DNA of 64,000 bases from Poindextera sp963706385 (GTDB taxonomy: Bacteria > Pseudomonadota > Alphaproteobacteria > Caulobacterales > Caulobacteraceae), in NCBI GenBank assembly GCA_963706385.1, contig OY970153.1:3038001-3102000 (forward strand), in the 5' to 3' direction. A program made the translations under genes and the position numbers. Positions within the stretch are counted from its first letter, which is position 1; each line of letters opens with the position of its first letter. The notes under the pieces are model-generated. The model saw only the letters and a list, made by a program, of their open reading frames with translations, had not been told where the DNA came from and did no database searches. Shown here one piece after another: positions 1 through 7,875 of this stretch.

Positions 1-636
1 ACCGGCGACGGCCGCGGCTTCTGCTCGGGCGCTAACCTGCAGGCCGGGCCGGGCGGCGGAAAAGTGGACGGCGACGGAAAGCCGGACGCCGGCTCGGGGC
101 TCGAGACGCTGTACAATCCGCTGGTCACCGCCATCCGCGACCTGCCCGTGCCGATCGTGACGGCGGTCAATGGCGCGGCGGCCGGGGTCGGCTGCTCTCT
201 GGCGCTGCTTGGCGACATCATCGTCGCGGGCGAGAGCGCCTACTTCCTGCAGGCCTTCCGCCGCATCGGCCTGGTGCCCGACGGTGGCTCGACCTACATG
301 CTGCCGCGCCATATCGGAAAGGCGCGGGCGATGGAGATGGCTCTGCTCGGCGACCGGGTGCCGGCGGCCAAGGCGCTGGAATGGGGACTGATCAACCGCT
401 GCGTGCCCGACGCCGAGCTGATGCCGACCGCGCTGGGCCTGGCCCACGAGCTGGCCAAGGGACCGTTCTCGCTCGGCCTGATCCGCAAGGCGATCTGGGC
501 CTCGCTGGATTCCAGCTGGACCGAGCAACTCTATAACGAGCGCAAAGCCCAGCAAATCGCCGGCAAGAGCGACGACTTCCGCGAGGGCGTCCAGGCCTTC
601 CTGCAAAAGCGCCCGGCGGCGTTCCAAGGCCACTGA
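1..636 (+). CDS. Enoyl-CoA hydratase/isomerase family protein (5' end outside window)
   Basis: Crotonase-fold enzyme that would hydrate or isomerise an enoyl-CoA thioester in a beta-oxidation-type pathway. The frame is open from base 1, so the start lies upstream. The first visible residues, TGDGRGFCSGANL, are the usual oxyanion-hole loop of the family. A second loop, NGAAAGVGCSLALLGD, follows about 55 residues later, then the RRIGLVPDGGST segment and the C-terminal FREGVQAFLQKRPAAF typical of short-chain enoyl-CoA hydratases, with some resemblance to PaaG. About 211 residues are visible out of the usual 260. Substrate is unknown. It ends 137 bases before the dusA remnant, so it is the chromosomal neighbour on the left of the island. 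Confidence 0.9.
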   Translation, partial: TGDGRGFCSGANLQAGPGGGKVDGDGKPDAGSGLETLYNPLVTAIRDLPVPIVTAVNGAAAGVGCSLALLGDIIVAGESAYFLQAFRRIGLVPDGGSTYMLPRHIGKARAMEMALLGDRVPAAKALEWGLINRCVPDAELMPTALGLAHELAKGPFSLGLIRKAIWASLDSSWTEQLYNERKAQQIAGKSDDFREGVQAFLQKRPAAFQGH

Positions 637-773
637 GCACGCCCGGCGCGACGACTTCGCGCGCGACGGCGCGGCGGCGCCTTGGGGCCAGGCGTCCCCA
701 AGCCGGCGGGACTGTGCTATAGGCCATCAACCCTCACCGGTCCGCGGCCGTCAGTCCCGTCAAACCCATCAGC

Positions 774-854
774 ATGACGCCTTATCAAGCGCACAGGCTG
801 TCCATCGCCCCGATGATGGACTGGAGAGAGAGATCAGTCCTTTCAATTAGTTAG
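774..854 (+). pseudogene. dusA: Displaced 5' fragment of dusA (left boundary of the island)
   Basis: ATG at 774 opens a 26-codon frame reading MTPYQAHRLSIAPMMDWRER before running into unrelated codons and a TAG. HRLSIAPMMDW is the universal N-terminus of tRNA-dihydrouridine synthase A. The intact gene at 7876 has HRLCVAPMLDW at the same place. The two DNA stretches agree at most positions of TCGCCCC-ATG-GA-TGGAG but are not identical. Integrative elements that target dusA leave exactly this: a short orphaned start of the old gene at one end, and a gene with a new 5' end at the other. The call rests on the protein match and the position. Confidence 0.75.
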
Positions 855-1088
855 GACGACGCGTGTGCAGAGAATGCACATGCAGGTTCGCGTTTTCGAT
901 TGCTCTCGTTCGCGCCACGGCCAGCGCAACTGGACGCTCTATCGCTCGCGGACGCGCTCTAATGAGCCAACTCAGCCAGGAGCGGATTGAGCTGCCTCAA
1001 ACACAGCGTGTCCGCGATGAACTAGCAGCGATATGGTTGACGTCGATCGCCGCCGTGGCCTCGGCGCGACGCCTGACCGCAGCGCGCG
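855..1088 (+). other. Leader region between dusA fragment and atpD; no convincing gene
   Basis: This stretch lies immediately downstream of the dusA fragment and upstream of the N-ATPase operon. A 78-codon frame (863-1099) crosses it, but it has no recognisable family, no good ribosome site and unremarkable composition, so I do not call it. It presumably contains the promoter for the ATPase operon. I could not identify a clear -35/-10 pair. Confidence 0.4.
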
Positions 1089-2555
1089 ATGCGACGTGAA
1101 ATGCGCGCCGGAAATCGAGGAATGGCATTGCCCGCAGAAACGCAACCGAGGGGAACCGTCGTCTCCGTGCGGGGCTCGGTCGTCGATGTCCGGTTCGATG
1201 CCGAGACGCTGCCTGGGATCAACGAAGCGCTGGAGGTCTTCGAAGGCGTCACCCTCGTCGCCGAGGTGCAGGCCTATCTCGACGAGCGCACGGTGCGGGC
1301 CGTGGCGATGCAGAGCACCGACGGCCTCTCCCGCGGCGCGCGCGTCAGGGCGACGGGCGGGCCGATCACCGTGCCGGTCGGTGAGGGCATGCTGGGGCGG
1401 CTGGTGAACGTGCTGGGCCAAGTCGGCGACGGAGGTTCGCCCATCGCCGAGGACGCCGCGCGCTGGCCCATCCACCGGTCGCCGCCCCCGCTGTCCGAGC
1501 AGAGCGGCGAACGGACCCTGCTGGAGACCGGGATCAAGGTGATCGACCTTCTCGCCCCGCTCGCGCGCGGCGGCAAGGCCGGTCTCTTCGGCGGCGCAGG
1601 GGTCGGCAAGACCGTGCTGGTCACCGAGTTGATCCGCACCATGGTGGAGACCTACAGCGGCATCTCGGTGTTCGCCGGCGTCGGAGAGCGCTCACGCGAG
1701 GGCCACGAGATGTTGCTGGAGATGCGCCGCTCCAAAGTGCTGGAGCGTACGGTGCTGGTCTACGGCCAGATGAACGAGCCGCCCGGCGCCCGATGGCGCG
1801 TGGCCCTAAGCGCCCTCACCATCGCCGAATACTTCCGCGACGAGGGAAAGCGGGACGTGCTGCTGCTGATGGACAACGTCTTCCGCTTCGTTCAGGCGGG
1901 CGGCGAGATCTCCGGCCTGCTGGGGCGCCTGCCCTCGCGGGTCGGCTACCAGCCGACGCTCGCCACCGAGGTGGCGGACCTGCAGGAGCGGATCGCCTCG
2001 GTCTCGGGCGCGGCGGTCTCGGCGATCCAGGCCGTCTATGTCCCGGCCGACGACTTCACCGATCCGGCGGTGACGGCCCTCTTCAACCATTTCGACGGCT
2101 CGGTTGTGCTTTCGCGCGCCATGGCCGCGCAGGGGATGTATCCCGCCATCGATCCTTTGCGGTCGAACTCGGTTCTGCTGGACCCCAATGTGGTGGGCGA
2201 GGATCACTACCGGCTCGCCGAAGAGGTCCGAACGACGATCGCGCGATACCGCGACCTGCAAGACATCATCGCCCTTCTGGGGATGGACGAGCTGAGCCCG
2301 CAGGACCGGCTCGCCGTCGTTCGGGCGCGTCGCCTGCAGCGGTTCCTGACCCAGCCCTTTCGGGTGACCGAGGCCTTCACCGGCAAGCCCGGCCGCTCCG
2401 TGCCGGTGGCCAAGACCCTGGCCGGATGCCAAGCCATCCTCTCCGGCGAAACCGACGCCTGGCCGGAAGATACGCTCTACATGGTCGGGGACCTGGAGGA
2501 GGCCAAGTCGCGCGCCGCTCAAGCGGCGAAGAAGCCGGCGGAGGCGGCGGCGTGA
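1089..2555 (+). CDS. atpD: N-type ATPase subunit beta
   Basis: Catalytic beta subunit of an N-type (second) F1Fo ATPase, acting on the cytoplasmic side of the membrane. The P-loop GGAGVGKT is at residues 168-175, followed by VFAGVGERSREG and the LLLMDNVFRFVQAG Walker B segment. The order atpD first, then atpC, is the hallmark of N-ATPase operons, where beta and epsilon precede the membrane genes. The length of 488 residues is normal. The start is uncertain: ATGs at 1089, 1101 and 1122 are all in frame, and conserved sequence (RGTVVSVRGSVVDVRF) begins around residue 21, so the shorter versions are possible. The stop overlaps the atpC start in a GTGA. Neighbours are translationally coupled down the whole operon. 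Confidence 0.95.
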   Translation: MRREMRAGNRGMALPAETQPRGTVVSVRGSVVDVRFDAETLPGINEALEVFEGVTLVAEVQAYLDERTVRAVAMQSTDGLSRGARVRATGGPITVPVGEGMLGRLVNVLGQVGDGGSPIAEDAARWPIHRSPPPLSEQSGERTLLETGIKVIDLLAPLARGGKAGLFGGAGVGKTVLVTELIRTMVETYSGISVFAGVGERSREGHEMLLEMRRSKVLERTVLVYGQMNEPPGARWRVALSALTIAEYFRDEGKRDVLLLMDNVFRFVQAGGEISGLLGRLPSRVGYQPTLATEVADLQERIASVSGAAVSAIQAVYVPADDFTDPAVTALFNHFDGSVVLSRAMAAQGMYPAIDPLRSNSVLLDPNVVGEDHYRLAEEVRTTIARYRDLQDIIALLGMDELSPQDRLAVVRARRLQRFLTQPFRVTEAFTGKPGRSVPVAKTLAGCQAILSGETDAWPEDTLYMVGDLEEAKSRAAQAAKKPAEAAA

Positions 2556-2974
2556 GACTGCTCATCACCACGCCCGGCGCGATCGTCGCCGACGAGGCTG
2601 ACGTGGCCACGGTGCGCGCGGAGGACGAGAGCGGCGAGTTCGGCGTCCTGCCTCACCATGCGGACTTCGTGACCGCGCTTTCCACCTCCGTTGTCGGCTG
2701 GCGGCGCACGGACGGTCGGCAAGGCTATTGCGCGGTGCGCGGGGGACTCATGACGGTGACCGGCGGGCGGGAGGTCGCCATCGCCACCCGCGAGGCGATT
2801 GTCGGCGACGACCTTTCCGCTCTGGAAGCTGTTGTCCGCGGCCGGCTGACGGACGAGGCGGAGGCGCAGCGGCAGGCTCGCGCCCACGCTGAGCAGCTCA
2901 GAATCCAGGCCATCCGCCAGATCATCGGCTATCTGAGGCCCGAGGCGGCCGACGCGGGAAGGGACCACGCATGA
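2552..2974 (+). CDS. atpC: N-type ATPase subunit epsilon
   Basis: Central-stalk epsilon subunit of the N-ATPase. The GTG start at 2552 overlaps the atpD stop (GTGA), so translation is coupled. The protein has 140 residues. It has the beta-sandwich N-domain signature EFGVLPHHADFVTAL, where the family has G-x-LPGHa, and a helical C-terminal tail rich in Ala, Glu and Gln. It overlaps atpQ by four bases (ATGA). The gene position directly after beta matches the DCQRBEFAG order of N-ATPases rather than the AGDC order of the housekeeping enzyme. Confidence 0.93.
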   Translation: MRLLITTPGAIVADEADVATVRAEDESGEFGVLPHHADFVTALSTSVVGWRRTDGRQGYCAVRGGLMTVTGGREVAIATREAIVGDDLSALEAVVRGRLTDEAEAQRQARAHAEQLRIQAIRQIIGYLRPEAADAGRDHA

Positions 2975-3288
2975 GTTCTTCGCCCGCCACGCCCGAGCCT
3001 GACGCAGACGCCGAGCTCACCCAGTCCGTCGCGCGGCGGGCGGAGCGGCGGGCCTTCTGGCTGGCGCATGGCGAGCGCTCGCTCGCCCAAAATCTGGCGA
3101 TGATCGGCGTCCTCGGATGGCTGGTCGTCACTCCGACCCTGGTGGGGGTCTTCCTAGGGCGTTGGCTGGATCACCGCTTCGGGTCCGGGATCTTCTGGAC
3201 GGGCGCCCTCATCGTGGCGGGCCTGGCGCTCGGGTGCTCGATCGCCTGGCGGCGTGTTCAGGAAATCCAGCGCGAGGACGAGCGATGA
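2971..3288 (+). CDS. atpQ: N-ATPase accessory membrane protein AtpQ (AtpI-like)
   Basis: Small 105-residue membrane protein specific to N-ATPase operons and distantly related to AtpI. A charged N-terminus (about residues 1-40) is followed by two hydrophobic segments, MIGVLGWLVVTPTLVGVFLG and IFWTGALIVAGLALGCSIAW, then a basic and acidic tail. AtpQ is thought to help assemble or stabilise the c ring; this is family knowledge and not visible in the sequence. The ATG overlaps the atpC stop, and its own stop overlaps the atpR start (ATGA), so the whole block is one coupled transcript. Confidence 0.88.
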   Translation: MSSSPATPEPDADAELTQSVARRAERRAFWLAHGERSLAQNLAMIGVLGWLVVTPTLVGVFLGRWLDHRFGSGIFWTGALIVAGLALGCSIAWRRVQEIQREDER

Positions 3289-3557
3289 GCGTCGGCGAGA
3301 TCGAGCGACTGGCGGCCTTCGCTATGGCCGGCTTTGTGCTCGGCGGGGCGAGCTTCGCCTCGCTGAGGCTGAATACGTCGCTCTATGTCGGCGGCGGGCT
3401 CTGGCGGCCGATCGCCCTGCATGTCGCGCGCCTCGCCGTCATCGCCGGCGCCCTGGTCTGGACGGCGCTTCAGGGCGCCGGCCCGTTACTGGCCGCCGCC
3501 GCCGGGCTGACGCTGGCGCGGCCCATCGCCGTTCGGCTGCTGGGGAAGACACCGTGA
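3285..3557 (+). CDS. atpR: N-ATPase accessory membrane protein AtpR
   Basis: A 90-residue membrane protein found only in N-ATPase operons, between atpQ and atpB. Three hydrophobic stretches are visible: FAMAGFVLGGASFASL, HVARLAVIAGALVWTAL and a C-terminal GPLLAAAAGLTLA segment. Arginines sit in or near the membrane (ARLAVI, ARPIAVRLL), consistent with the idea that AtpR interacts with rotor carboxylates during assembly. The ATG start at 3285 is placed by the four-base overlap with the atpQ stop. The gene ends in a GTGA overlap with atpB. Confidence 0.85.
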   Translation: MSVGEIERLAAFAMAGFVLGGASFASLRLNTSLYVGGGLWRPIALHVARLAVIAGALVWTALQGAGPLLAAAAGLTLARPIAVRLLGKTP

Positions 3558-4225
3558 TCGCCTCGCCCCTTTCCGCCGAGGTGCTCTTCCGGATGGGGCC
3601 GGTCCCAGTCACCCGGCCGGTCGTCGTCACCTGGGGACTGATGGCGGTTTTGACGCTCGCTTGCGCCCTGGCGACCCGCAGGCTGCGGCTCGATCCTGGC
3701 CGCGGCCAAGCGGTGTTGGAATTGCTGGTCACCTCGGTTCAGGCCCAGATCCGAGAGACGCTCAGGACCGAGCCCGAGCCTTATCTGCCGTTCCTGGCGA
3801 CGCTGTTCATCTTCGTCGCCTCGGCTAACCTCCTGTCGCTGGTCCCGGGGCTCGAACCGCCGACGGCCCACCTGGAGACCGACGCCGCCCTGGCGATCAT
3901 CGTGTTCTTCGCCGTGCACTTCTTCGGCATCCGGGTCCGGGGCCTCGGCGGCTATCTCGCCGACTTCGCCAAGCCCACCTGGATCATGGCGCCGCTCAAC
4001 CTGATCTCGGAGTTCACCCGCACCTTCTCGCTGATGGTCCGCCTGTTCGGCAACATCATGAGCGGGGTCTTCGTCATCGGCATTGTGCTCTCGCTGGTCG
4101 GCCTCTTCCTGCCGATCCCGTTTATGGCGCTCGACCTGCTCACCGGCCTGATCCAGGCCTACATCTTCACCGTGCTGGCGATGGTCTTCATCGGCGGGGC
4201 GGTCGAGCACGCCCGTCCCAAATGA
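3554..4225 (+). CDS. atpB: N-type ATPase subunit a
   Basis: Stator subunit a, forming the two ion half-channels against the c ring. The GTG start at 3554 overlaps the atpR stop and gives 223 residues. Several membrane helices are visible, and the family motif SLMVRLFGNIMSG contains the essential arginine at about residue 163, which pairs with the rotor carboxylate. The conserved PLNLISEFTRTFSL precedes it. The C-terminal segment QAYIFTVLAMVFIGGA is also standard for subunit a. The gene is followed ten bases later by atpE. Confidence 0.94.
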   Translation: MIASPLSAEVLFRMGPVPVTRPVVVTWGLMAVLTLACALATRRLRLDPGRGQAVLELLVTSVQAQIRETLRTEPEPYLPFLATLFIFVASANLLSLVPGLEPPTAHLETDAALAIIVFFAVHFFGIRVRGLGGYLADFAKPTWIMAPLNLISEFTRTFSLMVRLFGNIMSGVFVIGIVLSLVGLFLPIPFMALDLLTGLIQAYIFTVLAMVFIGGAVEHARPK

Positions 4226-4235
4226 GGAATCCGCG

Positions 4236-4481
4236 ATGAATTACCTACCCCATATCAGCATCCTCGCGGCGGCCTTTGCCGTGGGCATGGGGGCCATCGG
4301 TCCGGCCCTGGCCGAGGGCCGGGCGGTCGCCGCCGCCATGGACGCCATCGCCCGACAGCCGGACGCCGCGGGCGTGATCTCCCGGACATTGTTCGTGGGC
4401 CTGGCCATGATCGAGACCATGGCCATCTACGCCCTGGTGGTCGCGCTCCTGGTCCTGTTCGCCAACCCGTTCGTCCACTGA
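4236..4481 (+). CDS. atpE: N-type ATPase rotor subunit c
   Basis: An 81-residue two-helix hairpin of the rotor ring. Helix 1 contains GAIGPALAEGRA with a glutamate at residue 27. The loop is ARQPDA. Helix 2 contains AMIETMAIY with glutamate 60, threonine 61 and tyrosine 65. The E-T-x-x-x-Y arrangement resembles sodium-binding c subunits (E-S-x-x-x-Y in Ilyobacter), but the helix-1 position that is glutamine there is a second glutamate here. Such double-carboxylate rotors are known from N-ATPases; the Burkholderia pseudomallei N-ATPase rotor was reported to be proton-specific. The ion used here cannot be settled from sequence. Confidence 0.95.
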   Translation: MNYLPHISILAAAFAVGMGAIGPALAEGRAVAAAMDAIARQPDAAGVISRTLFVGLAMIETMAIYALVVALLVLFANPFVH

Positions 4482-4482
4482 G

Positions 4483-5250
4483 ATGCATTTCGATCTCTGG
4501 ACCTTTGGGCTGCAGGCCGCCAACTTCCTGGTGCTGATGTGGCTGCTGCACCGGTTCCTCTACCGGCCGGTGCTCAAGGTAATTGCCGCGCGCCAGGCCG
4601 CCGCGAACAAGCTGACCGCCGACCTGCAAGCCGAGAAACAAACGGTTGAGACGCTGCGCCAGGGGCTGGAGGAGGAGCACGCCGCCATCGCCCAGGAACG
4701 GGACTCGGCCTTGCGGACGGCGCATGAGGCGGCGGACGCCGAGCGCCAGGCGCTGCTCGCCAAGGCGCATGAGGAGGCCGACGAGTTCAAGTCCCAGGCC
4801 CAGAAAGCGTTCGAGCGCGAACGCGCCGAAGTGGTCCGGTCGATGGGTCTGGACGCAGCGCGGCTGGCGATCGGGGTCGTCCGGCGGTTGCTCAACGAAA
4901 CACCCGGCGCGTCCGTGCAGGACCGTATGCTGGAGCTCGTCTGCGAAGATGTCCGATCCTTGCCGGCCGACGCCAAGCGGCAGATCGCCGGGCGGGTGGC
5001 GGCGGACGACGGGGCGGTGGAGGTTATCACCGCCACGCCCCTGGACGAGCGTGGGGCGGGGCGGTTCGCGGAGCGTCTGACCAAGGCCCTCGGTGCGCCG
5101 GCAAGTCCCGCCTTTCGGGTCGATCCGAACCTCATCGCCGGCGTCGAGGTGCGTTTCCCGTTCACCATCCTGCGACGCTCCTGGTCGGAAGACCTGAAGC
5201 GCATCGAATCCGAGCTCGCCCATGACGATCGCGCTGCGAAAGTCGCTTGA
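4483..5250 (+). CDS. atpF: N-type ATPase subunit b with delta-like C-terminal domain
   Basis: Peripheral stalk protein. One N-terminal membrane helix (about residues 6-28, LQAANFLVLMWLLHRFLYRP) is followed by a long charged, Ala/Glu/Gln-rich coiled coil to about residue 125. A further 130 residues end in DPNLIAGVEVRFPFTILRRSW, which resembles the end of subunit delta (DPSLIGGIVVRVG). At 255 residues it is about 100 longer than a normal b subunit. No separate delta gene exists in the operon, so this gene probably supplies both functions. The start lies two bases after atpE. Its last 29 bases overlap atpA. Confidence 0.9.
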   Translation: MHFDLWTFGLQAANFLVLMWLLHRFLYRPVLKVIAARQAAANKLTADLQAEKQTVETLRQGLEEEHAAIAQERDSALRTAHEAADAERQALLAKAHEEADEFKSQAQKAFERERAEVVRSMGLDAARLAIGVVRRLLNETPGASVQDRMLELVCEDVRSLPADAKRQIAGRVAADDGAVEVITATPLDERGAGRFAERLTKALGAPASPAFRVDPNLIAGVEVRFPFTILRRSWSEDLKRIESELAHDDRAAKVA

Positions 5251-6763
5251 TCGCTGGCTGGAGGCCGCCGAGGCTCGCCTCGCCGGCGTCTCCCTGGGGC
5301 CGCGCGCCGAGCAGATCGGCCTGCTCGAGCAGGCCGGCGACGGGATCGCCTTCGTGCGCGGCCTGCCGGACCTGCCGCTGGGCGGGCTGATGCGCTTCGA
5401 AGGCGGCGCCACGGGCTTCGCCCAGGCCCTGGACGAAGACCGGATCGGCTGCGTGCTTCTGGACCTCGTCCCCGTCGAATCGGGCGAACAGGTGTGGGAC
5501 CTTGGCACGGTGGTGGCCACGCCGGTGGGCGAGGCACTGCTCGGGCGCGTCGTTGACCCCCTGGGGCGGCCCCTCGACGACGGCGGAGCGATCGAGGCCG
5601 CGCGCTACAACTCCATAGAGCGAGCCGCGCCGGGCATCATAGAGCGCGATCTTGTCACCCAGCCTCTGCAGACCGGCATTAAGCTGGTCGATGGCCTCTT
5701 CGCGCTCGGCCGCGGCCAACGGGAGCTGATCATCGGCGACCGGGAGACGGGTAAGACCGCCATCGCCATCGACGCGATCATCAATCAGCGGCGCTCGGAC
5801 GTCGTTTGCGTCTATGTGGCCGTTGGCCAGAAGTCGTCATCGGTAAGGCAGGTCATCGACGCGGTTTCGAAGCACGGCGATCCGAGGCGCTGCATCTTCG
5901 TGGTCGCGGGCCCCTCCGACGCGGCGGGTTTGCAGTGGATCGCCCCTTACGCCGGCATGGCCATGGCGGAGTATTTCCGAGATCGGGGAGGTCACGCCCT
6001 GATCGTCATCGACGACATGACCAAGCACGCGGCGACGCACCGGGAGCTCTCGCTGCTTATGCGCCAGCCATCGGGCCGGGAGGCCTATCCCGGCGACGTC
6101 TTCCATATCCACGCACGTTTGCTCGAACGGGCGGCGAAACTTGCGCCGGCCTTCGGCGCGGGATCGCTCACCGCCCTGCCGATCGCCCAGACCGAGGCCG
6201 GCAACCTCAGCGCCTATATCCCGACCAATCTGATCTCCATCACCGATGGCCAGATCGTGCTCAGCGCCAAGCTCTTCGATGAGGGGCAAAAGCCGGCAGT
6301 GGACATCGGCCTCAGCGTCAGCCGCGTGGGCGGCAAGGCCCAGGCGCCGGTGCTCAGAGAGCTCGCCGAGAGTCTGAGGCTCGAATACGCCCAGTTTCTG
6401 GAGGTGGAGCTCTTCACTCGCTTCTCCACCACGCTCGACGCGCGCACTCAAGGACAGATCGATCACGGCCGACGCATCCGTGCAGTCCTCACCCAGCCTC
6501 AGTATGCGCCGCTCTCCCTCGCCCACGAGGCCGCGGAGTTCCTGGCGCTGCACGAGGGACTGCTGGACCGGCTGCCCCTCGATCGGATGAAGGCCTTCAA
6601 GGACCAGCTCGGCGGCTGGCTCGACGGCCATTGCAAGGACGTCCTTGAGCGGCTCGAAGCCGAGCGCCGGCTCGATGACGACGACCGGCGACAGCTGCGA
6701 ACCGCGCTGTCGAGCCTGATCGAGACGCTTCGGCCCGCCCCGCCGCCGGCCAGCGGCGGATGA
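5222..6763 (+). CDS. atpA: N-type ATPase subunit alpha
   Basis: Non-catalytic nucleotide-binding alpha subunit, 513 residues. The P-loop GDRETGKT is at residues 172-179. The family segments IINQRRSDVVCVYVAVGQK, ALIVIDDMTKHA and SLLMRQPSGREAYPGDVFH are all present, as is the signature AYIPTNLISITDGQIVL. The start ATG at 5222 lies inside the end of atpF, a 29-base overlap. The C-terminal 30 residues (RLDDDDRRQL to PPPASGG) are variable. The stop overlaps atpG in ATGA. Confidence 0.95.
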   Translation: MTIALRKSLDRWLEAAEARLAGVSLGPRAEQIGLLEQAGDGIAFVRGLPDLPLGGLMRFEGGATGFAQALDEDRIGCVLLDLVPVESGEQVWDLGTVVATPVGEALLGRVVDPLGRPLDDGGAIEAARYNSIERAAPGIIERDLVTQPLQTGIKLVDGLFALGRGQRELIIGDRETGKTAIAIDAIINQRRSDVVCVYVAVGQKSSSVRQVIDAVSKHGDPRRCIFVVAGPSDAAGLQWIAPYAGMAMAEYFRDRGGHALIVIDDMTKHAATHRELSLLMRQPSGREAYPGDVFHIHARLLERAAKLAPAFGAGSLTALPIAQTEAGNLSAYIPTNLISITDGQIVLSAKLFDEGQKPAVDIGLSVSRVGGKAQAPVLRELAESLRLEYAQFLEVELFTRFSTTLDARTQGQIDHGRRIRAVLTQPQYAPLSLAHEAAEFLALHEGLLDRLPLDRMKAFKDQLGGWLDGHCKDVLERLEAERRLDDDDRRQLRTALSSLIETLRPAPPPASGG

Positions 6764-7641
6764 GCGCTCTCGGCGAGACCCAGGCGCGGATTGGCAGCAT
6801 CCGCAAGCTTCGGACCGTGGTCGGGGCCATGCGCGGCATCGCCGCCACCCACGCCCAACAGGCGCGTGTCGGCCTCGAGGGATTTCGCGCCTATGCGGAT
6901 GTCATCGCCCAGGGGCTTGGTCGCGCGGTTCCGCTGATCGAGCGCGTCCCGGGGCCGTTCCCGTCGATCGCGGAAGGCGGCGAAGCCATTGTCGTCTATA
7001 CCGCCGAACATGGGTTTGCCGGGGCATTCAGTGAGCGCGCTCTGGACGCGGTCATTCCCGGCGACAAGACCGAACTTTTCATCGCCGGGTCGCGGGGCCT
7101 GGCATTGGCCCCGCAGCGAGGCTGGCGGGCGCATTGGTCGGCGCCGATGGCAAGCCAGGTGTCCGGAGTGGCCGCCATCGCCCGCGCCGTCGCCGACGCG
7201 CTCTACTCGCGCTTCGTCCAGGAACGGCTGGCCGGCGCCGAGATCGTCTATGCGAAGCTCACCGGAACGACGGAGTTCGAGGTCGTCCGCCGGCGGCTCT
7301 TGCCCATCGATCTGGCCGCCTTCCCCGCACCCCATCGGGGACCCCCGCCGCTTGTCAATCTTCCGCCCCGAAGGCTCATTGAGCAGCTGGTGGGCGAATA
7401 CGTCTTCGCCGAGCTGGCGCTGGCCGCGCTGGAGAGCTTCGCCAGCGAGAACGCCGCGCGCCTGGCGACCATGGAGTTGGCCAGGATCAACATCGACCAG
7501 AAGCTGGAGGACCTCTCCGGCCTGGAAAGGCTGCTGCGCCAGGAACAGATCACGGCCGAGGTGCAGGAGATCACCTCCGGCGCCCTCGCGGCCGGCGCCG
7601 CCAACGACGGTCAGGCTACGGCCGTTCGAAAGCTTCGGTGA
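6760..7641 (+). CDS. atpG: N-type ATPase subunit gamma
   Basis: Central shaft of the N1 motor, 293 residues. The N-terminal helix ARIGSIRKLRTVVGAMRGIA is the gamma signature, with RTVVGAMRGIA in place of the housekeeping KITKAMEMVA. The C-terminal helix contains RLATMELARINIDQKLEDL. N-ATPase gamma subunits are more divergent than housekeeping ones, as here. It is the last gene of the operon, and 234 bases separate it from dusA. No clear terminator was seen after it. Confidence 0.92.
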   Translation: MSALGETQARIGSIRKLRTVVGAMRGIAATHAQQARVGLEGFRAYADVIAQGLGRAVPLIERVPGPFPSIAEGGEAIVVYTAEHGFAGAFSERALDAVIPGDKTELFIAGSRGLALAPQRGWRAHWSAPMASQVSGVAAIARAVADALYSRFVQERLAGAEIVYAKLTGTTEFEVVRRRLLPIDLAAFPAPHRGPPPLVNLPPRRLIEQLVGEYVFAELALAALESFASENAARLATMELARINIDQKLEDLSGLERLLRQEQITAEVQEITSGALAAGAANDGQATAVRKLR

Positions 7642-7801
7642 CTTTGATCACCGGGCTCGGCCGGAAGCTTCCGACCTCCGTCCGATCTCCACCCTGGCGG
7701 GTCTCCGAAAGGTGCCGCCGGCGCGGTCCCGTCGCCACTTCGAGCTAAGATTGGCGTGGCCAGCCGATTTCGCTGATGTTTTGAATGCACGCCGACGCCA
7801 T

Positions 7802-7845
7802 ATCTTCAGTCGGGCCAGCCTCTATCTTCGGTCGGGCCAGCCTCT
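7802..7845 (+). repeat. 22-bp tandem duplication beside the right island edge
   Basis: ATCTTC(A/G)GTCGGGCCAGCCTCT occurs twice in immediate succession (7802-7823 and 7824-7845) with one mismatch. It ends about 30 bases before the likely dusA start, at the inferred right junction of the island. Tandem short repeats next to an attachment core could be recombinase arm-binding sites, but simple slippage would look the same. Confidence 0.8.
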
Positions 7846-7875
7846 CCATTGGACCGACGCAGACAAGAAAATACA

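Larger units (their letters stand above)
855..7875 (+). mobile_element. Putative dusA-site integrative island carrying the N-ATPase operon
   Basis: The interval between the dusA 5' fragment (774-854) and the start of intact dusA (7876) contains essentially only the nine-gene N-ATPase operon. Both edges are AT-richer than the rest: TTTCAATTAGTTAG after 840, and a run such as AAAATACATTGCAAAAC before the dusA start. N-ATPase operons are known to be spread by horizontal transfer and always occur beside the housekeeping F-ATPase. dusA is a documented integration site used by tyrosine-recombinase elements. No integrase or excisionase gene is visible here, so if this was a mobile element it is now reduced to cargo. 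Boundaries are approximate. Confidence 0.5.

Noticed and set aside
863..1099. 78-codon frame near the start of the N-ATPase operon
   Set aside because: No family, no ribosome site and unremarkable composition; it overlaps the atpD start region.
1793..2551. Long plus-strand frame in atpD ahead of atpC
   Set aside because: Only the part from GTG 2552 matches epsilon; the rest is an out-of-frame Arg/Gly-rich reading of atpD.
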